This document shows, piece after piece, positions 1-7,354 of a DNA stretch of 64,000 nucleotides. Numbering within the stretch: the stretch's first letter is position 1; each line of letters opens with the position of its first letter. Source of the stretch: Mycobacterium florentinum (GTDB taxonomy: Bacteria; Actinomycetota; Actinomycetes; Mycobacteriales; Mycobacteriaceae); contig NZ_AP022576.1 in NCBI RefSeq assembly GCF_010730355.1, positions 5,828,001-5,892,000 of the forward strand, read 5' to 3'. The notes below the pieces were generated by a model. It was not told where the DNA came from, made no database searches, and saw only the letters and a list, made by a program, of their open reading frames with translations. Position numbers and translations under genes: made by a program.

Positions 1-962
1 ATCCGATCACGGGGGCCAACGAACCGTTCGGCGAATGGCTGGCGAACGGCCAGGGAGAGGACGTCGTATCGGGCAGTGTCGACGTCGCGTCGATCGACGC
101 ACTGCATCATGAACAACCGGCCGTCTACGAGCAGCTCATGACCGCGGCGCGGTCGTTGGAGCGTTCCGGTGCCGATGTACAAGACATCGAATTCACCGTC
201 GAAGAGGGAAAGCTGTGGCTGCTGCAGACCCGGACCGCCAAGCGGTCGGCTCAGGCCGCCGTGCGTCTGGCATTGCAGCTGCGCCACGAGGGATTGATCG
301 ATGACGCGGAGGCATTGCGCCGGGTAACCCCGGCGCATGTCGAGACGTTGCTCGCGCCCGCGCTGCAACCCGAAACACGACTCTCCGCAAAGCTTTTAGC
401 GAGCGGGCTGCCGGCGTGCCCAGGCGTGGTATCCGGCAAGGCGTATACCGACGTCGATGACGCCCTCGATGCGGCCGACGAGGGCGAAGACGTCATCTTG
501 GTGCGGGTGGCGACGAATCCCGATGACGTGCAGGGGATGCTGGCCGCCCGAGGGATCGTCACCGAAATCGGCGGAGCGACATCGCATGCCGCCGTGGTGA
601 GCCGGGAGATCGGCCGACCGGCCGTGGTGGGGTGCGGCGCAGGCGTGGCCGCAGCCCTGGCGGGCAAGATGATCACCGTCGACGGTGACGAAGGCGAGGT
701 GCGCGAGGGTGTCCTCGAACGCACCGCATGGTCCGAGACGGAATCACCCGATCTGGCCGAACTCACCGAGATCGCCCGGGGGATCAGCCCGATCCGTGCC
801 CATGCAAGTGGTGACCTCCCGATGCTTGGCGACACCACTGAGGCGGCGATCGCCGACGCCCTCGCCGCGGGCCATACCGATGTCGTCTCGCCCCATCCAC
901 TGATCACGATGCTGATCGCGCTACGAATGAACGAGGACAAGAAGGGACTGGCGAATGTCTGA
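1..962 (+). CDS. ppdK: Pyruvate, phosphate dikinase (short mycobacterial type), 5' end outside window
   Basis: The reading frame is open from base 3 to the stop at 960-962, so only about 319 C-terminal residues are present. The ATP-grasp tail ends in the PPDK-typical stretch DVQDIEFTVEEGKLWLLQTR. The swivel domain carries the phosphohistidine motif GGATSHAAVVSREIG. After it comes only a short tail (APxLGDTTE-like, then SPHPLITMLIALRM) and no PEP/pyruvate-binding TIM barrel, so this is the short form that I recall as Rv1127c (about 490 residues) rather than full-length PPDK of about 880. In full PPDK the enzyme interconverts ATP, Pi and pyruvate with AMP, PPi and PEP; without the barrel the real acceptor is uncertain. 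Its stop overlaps the next gene by 8 bases. Confidence 0.9.
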   Translation, partial: PITGANEPFGEWLANGQGEDVVSGSVDVASIDALHHEQPAVYEQLMTAARSLERSGADVQDIEFTVEEGKLWLLQTRTAKRSAQAAVRLALQLRHEGLIDDAEALRRVTPAHVETLLAPALQPETRLSAKLLASGLPACPGVVSGKAYTDVDDALDAADEGEDVILVRVATNPDDVQGMLAARGIVTEIGGATSHAAVVSREIGRPAVVGCGAGVAAALAGKMITVDGDEGEVREGVLERTAWSETESPDLAELTEIARGISPIRAHASGDLPMLGDTTEAAIADALAAGHTDVVSPHPLITMLIALRMNEDKKGLANV

Positions 963-1560
963 ATTGACTGTGTTGCAGGCGATCCGGCTCAAGGGCCGGA
1001 TCGGGGAAGACGACCTGATCGCCACTCTGGACGAAGACCCCACCGACGTGGCGGCGACGCTAACGGACTTGACCGGGGCCGGCCTGCTGATTCAGAACAA
1101 GACCCTTCGGGTCAGCCCTGAGGGCCGGGAACGGCTCAATGTCCTGCTGGCAGAAGAGCGCTCGGGCATCGACCAGGATGTCCTGGCGAAGTCGTACGAC
1201 GATTTTCGGGCCGTCAACAACACATTCAAGGCTCTCGTGTCGGACTGGCAGATCAAGGACGGTCAACCGAACCCACACGATGACGCCGACTATGACACCG
1301 CGGTGCTGAACCGCCTCGACGAGGTGCATGCTCAGGTGTCGCCGATCGTCGACGCGGTCAGCACTCTGATGCCGAGGCTCGCTGCATACGGCAAGAAGCT
1401 GAACGCGGCCCTGGTCAAGGTCAAGGCCGGCGACACAGTGTGGCTGGCCCGGCCGATCATCGACTCCTACCACACGGTCTGGTTCGAACTGCACGAAGAG
1501 CTGATCGCTGCCTCGGGTCTTACCCGGGAAGATGAAGCCAAAGCCGGGCACGCGAGTTAG
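955..1560 (+). CDS. Conserved hypothetical protein translationally coupled to ppdK (Rv1126c-like)
   Basis: This 201-residue protein starts at ATG 955, inside the end of ppdK, which implies coupled translation and a shared operon. Residues 1-65 resemble a winged-helix unit: a helix (VLQAIRLKGRIGEDDLIATL), a second helix pair around DVAATLTDLTGAGLL, and a short wing (NKTLRVSPEGRERL). The remaining part is acidic and helical, with no membrane segment or catalytic motif that I recognise. The order ppdK followed by a 201-residue protein matches my memory of M. tuberculosis Rv1127c-Rv1126c. A role as regulator or accessory subunit of the dikinase is inference from position only. Confidence 0.8.
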   Translation: MSELTVLQAIRLKGRIGEDDLIATLDEDPTDVAATLTDLTGAGLLIQNKTLRVSPEGRERLNVLLAEERSGIDQDVLAKSYDDFRAVNNTFKALVSDWQIKDGQPNPHDDADYDTAVLNRLDEVHAQVSPIVDAVSTLMPRLAAYGKKLNAALVKVKAGDTVWLARPIIDSYHTVWFELHEELIAASGLTREDEAKAGHAS

Positions 1561-1628
1561 CCAACACCCCAACGCCCGGTGTCTCGGCCAAGAGTTTAAT
1601 CTAGAATAAAATTTTTGGGTGAGAGGTG

Positions 1629-2789
1629 ATGGATGTGAGCTCTGGGTTGACCGACGAAGAGGTCCTGCTGGTCGAGACGGTTCGTGCCTTCATCGATCGC
1701 GACGTCAAACCGACGGTCCGCGATGTGGAACATGCCAACGAATATCCCGAAAAGTGGATCGAGCAGATGAAGCAGATCGGGATCTACGGTCTGGCAGTTC
1801 CCGAGGAGTACGGCGGCTCGCCGGTGTCGATGGCCTGCTATGTGTTGGTGACCCAGGAGTTGGCGCGAGGCTGGATGAGCTTGGCCGGCGCCATGGGCGG
1901 GCACACCGTCGTGGCCAAACTGCTGACGCTGTTCGGAACCGAGGAGCAGAAGAAGACCTATCTTCCGGCGATGGCGTCCGGCGAGCTCCGCGCGACGATG
2001 GCACTCACCGAACCCGGCGGCGGCTCGGACCTGCAGAACATGACGACCACCGCGGTTTCCGACGGTGACGACCTGGTGATCACCGGCGCAAAGACCTGGA
2101 TCTCCAATGCGCGCCGCTCGGGGCTGATTGCGCTGCTGTGCAAGACCGACCCAAAGGCCACGCCGAAGCACGCCGGCATCTCCATCGTATTGGCCGAACA
2201 CGGCCCGGGCCTCACGGTTTCGCGGGACCTGCCCAAGTTGGGCTACAAGGGCGTGGAGAGCTGCGAGCTGTCCTTCGATGAATACCGAATCGGCAAATCG
2301 TCGATCCTCGGCGGCACGCCCGGTAAGGGATTTGCGCAGATGATGAAGGGCCTGGAAACCGGCCGTATTCAGGTCGCTTCACGCGCGCTGGGGGTGGCGA
2401 CCGCGGCCTTGGAGGATGCGCTTGCCTATGCGCAGCAGCGGGAGAGTTTTGGTAAGCCGATCTGGAAGCACCAAGCGGTCGGCAATTACCTGGCGGACAT
2501 GGCCACCAAGCTCACGGCGGCCCGACAGCTCACCCTCTACGCCGCGGAGCGCTATGACAGCGGTGAGCGTTCGGACATGGAGGCCGGTATGGCCAAGCTC
2601 TTCGCCTCGGAGGTGGCCATGGAGATCGCGCTGGATGCGGTACGGATCCATGGCGGTTATGGCTATTCCACCGAGTTCGACGTCGAGCGTTACTTCCGTG
2701 ACGCGCCGTTGATGATCGTCGGTGAAGGCACCAACGAGATCCAGCGCAACGTGATTGCGGGCCAGCTCGTCGCCCGCGGCGGCATCTGA
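1629..2789 (+). CDS. Acyl-CoA dehydrogenase (FadE type)
   Basis: This is a soluble flavoprotein of about 386 residues, the usual acyl-CoA dehydrogenase length, predicted to introduce an alpha,beta double bond into an acyl-CoA. Family landmarks in order are VPEEYGG near residue 55, the FAD-binding loop MALTEPGGGSDLQNM, the helix with QQRESFGKPI, the HGGYGYSTEFDVERYFRD motif, and the C-terminal GEGTNEIQRN, which supplies the MCAD-type catalytic Glu. GTG 1626 and GTG 1635 are alternative starts. AGAGG at 1622-1626 sits very close to ATG 1629 and better spaced for GTG 1635, so the start is uncertain by a few residues. A short AT-rich promoter region precedes it. Confidence 0.9.
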   Translation: MDVSSGLTDEEVLLVETVRAFIDRDVKPTVRDVEHANEYPEKWIEQMKQIGIYGLAVPEEYGGSPVSMACYVLVTQELARGWMSLAGAMGGHTVVAKLLTLFGTEEQKKTYLPAMASGELRATMALTEPGGGSDLQNMTTTAVSDGDDLVITGAKTWISNARRSGLIALLCKTDPKATPKHAGISIVLAEHGPGLTVSRDLPKLGYKGVESCELSFDEYRIGKSSILGGTPGKGFAQMMKGLETGRIQVASRALGVATAALEDALAYAQQRESFGKPIWKHQAVGNYLADMATKLTAARQLTLYAAERYDSGERSDMEAGMAKLFASEVAMEIALDAVRIHGGYGYSTEFDVERYFRDAPLMIVGEGTNEIQRNVIAGQLVARGGI

Positions 2790-2811
2790 CCCGTCGGCCG
2801 TCGCGGAGGGG

Positions 2812-2823
2812 CCAAAATTTTGG
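2812..2823. promoter_or_regulatory. Perfect 12-bp palindrome CCAAAATTTTGG
   Basis: CCAAAATTTTGG is its own reverse complement and lies in the 88-bp gap between the FadE gene and the membrane-protein gene at 2878. It is unusually AT-rich for this genome. An operator or promoter element for the membrane protein is the simplest reading. No T-tract follows, so a terminator is less likely. Confidence 0.35.
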
Positions 2824-2877
2824 AATTTGGCGTCTCATAACCCATTGAGTCCCGGGGTCTGATCGATATTATTTGGT

Positions 2878-3645
2878 GTGGTGTCTCCCACGGTTCAGAA
2901 GGCGTGCGTCTGGGCGGGCCCGCTCATGGGCGCGCTGTTTGTTGTCGGTTTCGTTGTAGCGGGCTTCTTCCCGCCACCGTCCCCGAACCAGAGCGCGGCG
3001 CAGGTGGCCGCCATGATCGATGCGCACCGCACCGCTATCCGCGTCGGCATCGTGATCTGCCTGGCATCGTGTCCGTTGCTGATGCCATTCCTGGCATCCT
3101 TCACGATGCAGATGCTGCGGATCGAAGGGCTGCGCCCGATCTTGGCGTACACGCAACTGGCCTTAGGGGCGTTGGCGACCGTCGAATTCGTTATCCCTTA
3201 CGTCTTCATGCTCGTTTCGACCTACCGGGGCGACCAACATCCCGACGTCACCCGGGCTCTGTACGACATCAGCTGGTTTTTCTTCCTCGGCGTGGTCTCG
3301 ACGTTTGTTCTGCAGCTGGCGATCTTCGGTATAGCCGTGCTGATCGACCGGCGACCGAAGCCGATCTTCCCGCGTTGGCTCGGATACGTAAACCTTTGGC
3401 TGGCACTCACATTCACGCCCGCCAGTTTTCTCGTGTTCTTCAAAACAGGACCCTTGGCCTGGAACGGGCTCCTGGTGTGGTGGTTGCCGGTGTGCTCATT
3501 CCTGCTGTGGTTCCTGCCCAACTTCGTTTTCCTGCTGCGCGCCATCGACGCCGATGACGATGACGACGACACACCGGTGCAACGACTAGAGCGTGAGGTC
3601 GCCAGGCTGCGCGCACGCCTCGATGCGCTTTCGCCCGGCGTCTGA
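2878..3645 (+). CDS. Six-TM PPPxP-family membrane protein, copy 1
   Basis: This protein of 255 residues has about six hydrophobic segments and is the first of eight paralogues in the window. Family marks are an N-terminal aromatic/Cys-Trp segment (KACVWAGP), the turn GFFPPPSP at the end of TM1, an RIEG loop after TM2, FPRWLGYVNLWLA before TM5, and GPLAWNGLL before TM6. An acidic run (DADDDDDD) precedes a C-terminal heptad-like tail (VQRLEREVARLRARL) that could form a coiled coil and mediate oligomerisation in the cytoplasm. It starts at GTG 2878. I do not know a biochemical function for the family. Here it stands apart from other paralogues, converging on the SDR gene. Confidence 0.75.
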   Translation: MVSPTVQKACVWAGPLMGALFVVGFVVAGFFPPPSPNQSAAQVAAMIDAHRTAIRVGIVICLASCPLLMPFLASFTMQMLRIEGLRPILAYTQLALGALATVEFVIPYVFMLVSTYRGDQHPDVTRALYDISWFFFLGVVSTFVLQLAIFGIAVLIDRRPKPIFPRWLGYVNLWLALTFTPASFLVFFKTGPLAWNGLLVWWLPVCSFLLWFLPNFVFLLRAIDADDDDDDTPVQRLEREVARLRARLDALSPGV

Positions 3646-3653
3646 ACAGGGGC

Positions 3654-4451
3654 TTAGCTCAGCATCGCGCGGCAGGCCCGAAACCAGATCTGCCGGGGCA
3701 GGTGCGCTCCGACCCAGGCGAAGGCCGCGGCCTGGGGGAGAGGAACGAGTTTTCGCTTGCCGGCGCCCAGTGCCTTGAGACCGGCCCGTGCGCATTCTTC
3801 GGCGGTGGCGGTGAGAAATGCGGGCTGACGATTGGTCTGGCGCGCCGCGTTGGCCATCTCCGCGAATTCGGTGGCCACGTTCGCCGGCGCAAGCACCGTC
3901 ACCGTGACCCCGGCGGGCTTGAGCTCGCAGTGCAGGGATTCGCCCAGCGAAGTGATCGCTGCTTTGGTGGCGGCATAGGGCGCGAAGTAGGGCATTGGCT
4001 GGTTGCCGGCCATCGACGACACCAGCAACACCGCTCCCTGCTTGCGGTCGACCATCGGCGGGGTCAGCGCGCGGGTCAGTGCCATGGTGGCCTCGACATT
4101 GGTGCGCACCATATCGACTAACCGGTCTGCGGCGTGGTTGAGGTATGGGCCGACCATGCCGAACCCTGCACAAAGGATCAGCACGTCCAGATCGTGGCCC
4201 AACGAACTGAGGTCCGCCAGCATGCGGTCGCGGTCGATGGTGTCGGCCAGATCGCAGACCACGACGTCGACCCGGATGCCGTGCTGGTGGCGGAGTTCGG
4301 TTGCCAACGCCTCCAGTCGTGCGCGGCGACGTGCCACGAGCACGAGATTGTGTCCGGCGCCGGCGAGTTCGTGCGCGAATGCTTTGCCGATCCCTGACGA
4401 TGCTCCGGTGACCAATGCCGCCGAATTAGGTTTGGGTACAGGAATACTCAT
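3654..4451 (-). CDS. Short-chain dehydrogenase/reductase, DltE-like
   Basis: This classical SDR of 265 residues is an NAD(P)-dependent oxidoreductase of a hydroxyl/keto group. The Rossmann motif TGASSGIGKAFAHEL sits near the N-terminus. Later come the LxxCAGFG loop equivalent to NAG, the catalytic Ser in LLVSSMAGN, and the YxxxK pair in YAATKAA. The C-terminal part is extended and basic-hydrophobic. I placed the start at ATG 4451, because the upstream in-frame ATGs at 4538/4541 would add about 30 residues before the Rossmann fold. It is transcribed toward, and nearly abuts, the membrane-protein gene ending at 3645. Its 5' region faces the DUF7064-like gene at 4646, so the 194-bp gap probably holds divergent promoters. 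Confidence 0.85.
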   Translation of the reverse strand: MSIPVPKPNSAALVTGASSGIGKAFAHELAGAGHNLVLVARRRARLEALATELRHQHGIRVDVVVCDLADTIDRDRMLADLSSLGHDLDVLILCAGFGMVGPYLNHAADRLVDMVRTNVEATMALTRALTPPMVDRKQGAVLLVSSMAGNQPMPYFAPYAATKAAITSLGESLHCELKPAGVTVTVLAPANVATEFAEMANAARQTNRQPAFLTATAEECARAGLKALGAGKRKLVPLPQAAAFAWVGAHLPRQIWFRACRAMLS

Positions 4452-4645
4452 CGAGCGGCGAGCCGAGCCGACGTCGCTGTCGTCATGACGCTCCGATCGC
4501 GGTATCAGCGCATGCGGTGTGCGGAGATGGGGGTGCATCACCGCGATTCAAGAAAACGGTACTACGGCGCACCGCAGTCGTGATAGATTTTAATTTCAGT
4601 AAAAAAATTGCCGATCAGCCCAATGGTGGGAGGAGCAGCTAGGCG

Positions 4646-5536
4646 ATGACCGTCATCGACATCACCGACGCCTGGGGGCCTTTGGCCGAACCCATCCACT
4701 CGGACGCCGCGGGACCGACAGATCCGGTCTGGAAAGACAACGCCTACCTGTCCTTCTGGGACACCGCGAACGAGGTGTTCGGCAGCTTCCACGTTTCGAC
4801 ATCGCCGAATGGCACCGGTGCCCGACGTGCCCGGTGCAGCGTCTCGGTCCGGGGCAATGTTTTGGAGATCATCGAGGACTTACCCCCGGGCAGCTTCGCC
4901 AGCGAGTCGATCGACTTTGGGCTGGGCGGCGTGATAGCGGTGCGGCACCCTCGCTTGCGAGCCGATTTGGTCAACACTCCGTTGTTCGTCGCGGCTGACT
5001 ACGCGGTGGGCGGGGTAGTCCCCGAGTTGGTCCCTGGTAAACCCTTGCAACATTTTCAGCAGGCCTGCGAGCTCACGGGCACGCTGGTGCTTGACGGAGC
5101 CGAGTCGCCGGTGCAGGCGCGCGGTATGCGGGATCGCACCTGGGGCTTCCGCGACGAATCCGCCCAATGGATCGAGTACGCCGGCCTGGTAGCGGTCATC
5201 GACGACACGTTCATCACAGTGATGAAGTTTCTGGGTGCGGACGGCACCCTGCGATCCGACGGATTTCTGATCGACGCGGACCGATCGCGCACGATTGCCG
5301 ACGTCACTTTTGGGCGCAACGCCGCCGGGCAGTTCCGGCTGGCCCGCTTGCGCGACGTCGAGGGCGATACCCGGGTGGTCACGCTGTCGTCGAGGCTGGC
5401 GGGTTTCTTCGTGCCGATGGGCGCAGACTCCGAGGGGCCGTCGTTCGGCACCTATGACGACTTCATGGCGCTGGAAAGCGACAATCGGTCCGGTGCAGGA
5501 TTTTTCGAGCAGGGCATCCTGCACCGGGTGTTCTGA
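4646..5536 (+). CDS. DUF7064-like protein, copy 1
   Basis: This soluble protein of 296 residues lacks a signal peptide and is predicted to be mainly beta strand. It shares with four other window proteins a W-x-D-N-A-[YF]-LSFWD start, an FHVSTSPNG loop, a PLQHFQ strand, and the motif MRDRTWGFRDES near residue 155. The C-terminal strand is GFFVPMG...GPSFGTYDDF. The family resembles lipocalin-like hydratase/cyclase folds (CrtC/AttH type), but that is a structural guess. A strong ribosome site (GGGAGGAG, 4629-4636) precedes ATG 4646. Thirteen bases separate it from the PEP enzyme at 5549, an order repeated at 15900/16882, which suggests the two act together. Confidence 0.7.
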   Translation: MTVIDITDAWGPLAEPIHSDAAGPTDPVWKDNAYLSFWDTANEVFGSFHVSTSPNGTGARRARCSVSVRGNVLEIIEDLPPGSFASESIDFGLGGVIAVRHPRLRADLVNTPLFVAADYAVGGVVPELVPGKPLQHFQQACELTGTLVLDGAESPVQARGMRDRTWGFRDESAQWIEYAGLVAVIDDTFITVMKFLGADGTLRSDGFLIDADRSRTIADVTFGRNAAGQFRLARLRDVEGDTRVVTLSSRLAGFFVPMGADSEGPSFGTYDDFMALESDNRSGAGFFEQGILHRVF

Positions 5537-5548
5537 TTCGCATCGCCG

Positions 5549-7174
5549 ATGAGTAGCCGACGAGTCGTTGCGCAGCAGCTGGACAACCCCGAGATCGATC
5601 CGGCACTGACCTGGACCACGGGTAACGTCGCCGAGGCGTTCCCCGGTGTATTCACCACCTTCGGCTACACCTTCATCGAAGAGCCGATGGAGATGGCGTT
5701 CCGAAAGATGTTCGTTCGGTTGGGTGTGTACAAAGCCGACGAAATATATCTGCCCGATCGGGCGGACGATATGTGCTGGACATTGTTTGACGGCCGAGCC
5801 GCGGCGAACATCAACAAATTCCGCGACATCGCGGGTCTGCTACCGGGAACCTCGGCGTCCGCAACCGAACAGCAGCTGTTCGGCTACGTGCGCCCCGACA
5901 CCGTCGACAACAATTCTCGTAGCCGCTACCCGGCGATCGCCGTGAAGGCGCCGCTGCTGGTGGCCACCCTGCCCCGCAATCACGACAGGATGGTCGCCGC
6001 CTTGCGTTCTTGGCGGCTCGATGCACTAGCCCATCTGGAAGGGCTCGACCGGGCCGGATGTCTGGCATTGCTTGACGACGCGCGGGACCGGTTCGAAAAG
6101 ATCATGATCCTGCACTTGGTGGTGGCGTTGGTCAGCTCCGGGCTGGCAGAGCGGGTCAAGGCGGCGTTGGCCAGGCTCGGTCTGTCCGAACTGGAAACCT
6201 CGGTGCTATCCGGAGTTGGTGCCGACGAGAATCAAGTTGCGGCCGATCTGTGGGCGTTGGCACACGAGCGGATTACGTTGCGCGGCTTCACCGATCGACA
6301 TGGTTATCACGGACGCGATGAGGGCCAGCTGGCCGGCGTGTCATGGCGCGAGGACCCGTCACCGGTTCTGGCGCGGATGGAAGATTACCGATCGATCGAC
6401 GCCGACAATCCGCGGGCCCCGCATCTGCGCAGCGCTCAGCAGCTGGCGGCGCGGCAGCAGGCGATGGCGCGAGTAAGGGCGGCCGCACCTGCGCTGCAGC
6501 GACCGGCACTGAACTTGATGATGCAGGGCGCGGCACGCTTCCTGGCGCTGCGTGAACAGGGCAAAGCCGGTTATCTGATGACGTTCGATGTGGCGCGCGC
6601 CTGTGCGCGACGGCTCGGTGCGGACCTGGTCGCGGCGGGACCCCTGGCACAACCCGATGACGTGTTTCACCTCAGCTACCAGGCCGTGCACAGCGGCCGC
6701 CTGGACGACGAACTTCACGAGATCCCGAGTCGGCGTCGGCAATTCGTCGACCGCCAGTCGCGACGTCTGCCCCAGGCGTGGTCAGGTCGACCGCAGATCG
6801 TCTCCGTGCACGACGTCTCTTTCGATGGGGATGCCGGCCCCCTGACCGGTGTCGCCGCAAGTCCCGGCGTGGTAACCGGCCGCGCGCGGGTGGTTCGCGA
6901 TCCGGCAACCACTGAACTGGACGAGGGCGACATTCTGGTATGCGAGACCACCGACCCGAGCTGGGTTGCCTTGTTCCTGGTGGCCGGGGCCGTTGTGACC
7001 GATTACGGGGGCTTGCTGAGCCATGGTCCGATCGTGGCCCGCGAATTGGGCATCCCCTGTGTGTGCGGTACCGAGGTCGGTAGCCGGCGAATCCGGGACG
7101 GCCAACTGATCCGCGTGGACGGGGACAGCGGGAAAGTGGAGATCGTGGAGCCGGCCGCAAAGGCTTTGAGTTAG
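5549..7174 (+). CDS. ATP-grasp-less PEP-utilising / rifampin-phosphotransferase-like protein, copy 1
   Basis: This protein of 541 residues has two of the three domains of rifampin phosphotransferase. Residues about 10-420 correspond to the substrate-binding domain, opening with TWTTGNVAEAFPG and containing HGYHGRDEGQ followed by WREDPSP. Residues about 430-541 are the swivel domain, with TDPSW, the phosphohistidine near residue 492 in LLSHGPIVAREL, and the closing VDGDSG. The N-terminal ATP-grasp domain that would phosphorylate this His is absent, and no such domain lies directly upstream. Phosphotransfer to or from a hydrophobic substrate is plausible, but the phosphate donor is unknown. It is probably co-transcribed with the DUF7064-like gene ahead. 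Confidence 0.8.
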   Translation: MSSRRVVAQQLDNPEIDPALTWTTGNVAEAFPGVFTTFGYTFIEEPMEMAFRKMFVRLGVYKADEIYLPDRADDMCWTLFDGRAAANINKFRDIAGLLPGTSASATEQQLFGYVRPDTVDNNSRSRYPAIAVKAPLLVATLPRNHDRMVAALRSWRLDALAHLEGLDRAGCLALLDDARDRFEKIMILHLVVALVSSGLAERVKAALARLGLSELETSVLSGVGADENQVAADLWALAHERITLRGFTDRHGYHGRDEGQLAGVSWREDPSPVLARMEDYRSIDADNPRAPHLRSAQQLAARQQAMARVRAAAPALQRPALNLMMQGAARFLALREQGKAGYLMTFDVARACARRLGADLVAAGPLAQPDDVFHLSYQAVHSGRLDDELHEIPSRRRQFVDRQSRRLPQAWSGRPQIVSVHDVSFDGDAGPLTGVAASPGVVTGRARVVRDPATTELDEGDILVCETTDPSWVALFLVAGAVVTDYGGLLSHGPIVARELGIPCVCGTEVGSRRIRDGQLIRVDGDSGKVEIVEPAAKALS

Positions 7175-7225
7175 GTCTGAGTTTGCTAGGCGGACGGCGC
7201 AGACCTAGACCGTGCCCGCGAACCT

Positions 7226-7239
7226 GTGGTACAAACCAC
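7226..7239. promoter_or_regulatory. Inverted repeat GTGGT-N4-ACCAC upstream of mmpL
   Basis: GTGGTACAAACCAC has 5-bp arms around ACAA. It lies in the 180-bp gap between the PEP enzyme and mmpL, about 115 bp before the mmpL start. It is a candidate regulator site. No matching regulator could be assigned. Confidence 0.3.
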
Positions 7240-7354
7240 CCACCGTGTTTTTAACCGTGCTTAAATCCGTTGGCTGGCCTCGGCGGCGCACAGTGGCGCC
7301 GCGGCAGCAGATCGATGGTGCCCAAGCTCGGACCTTCGGTTTGGTGACGTCGGC

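Noticed and set aside
5549..7174. Annotation of the PEP-type proteins as rifamycin-inactivating enzymes
   Set aside because: The ATP-grasp domain needed for rifampin phosphorylation is missing in all five, and they sit in lipid-type operons rather than beside resistance genes.
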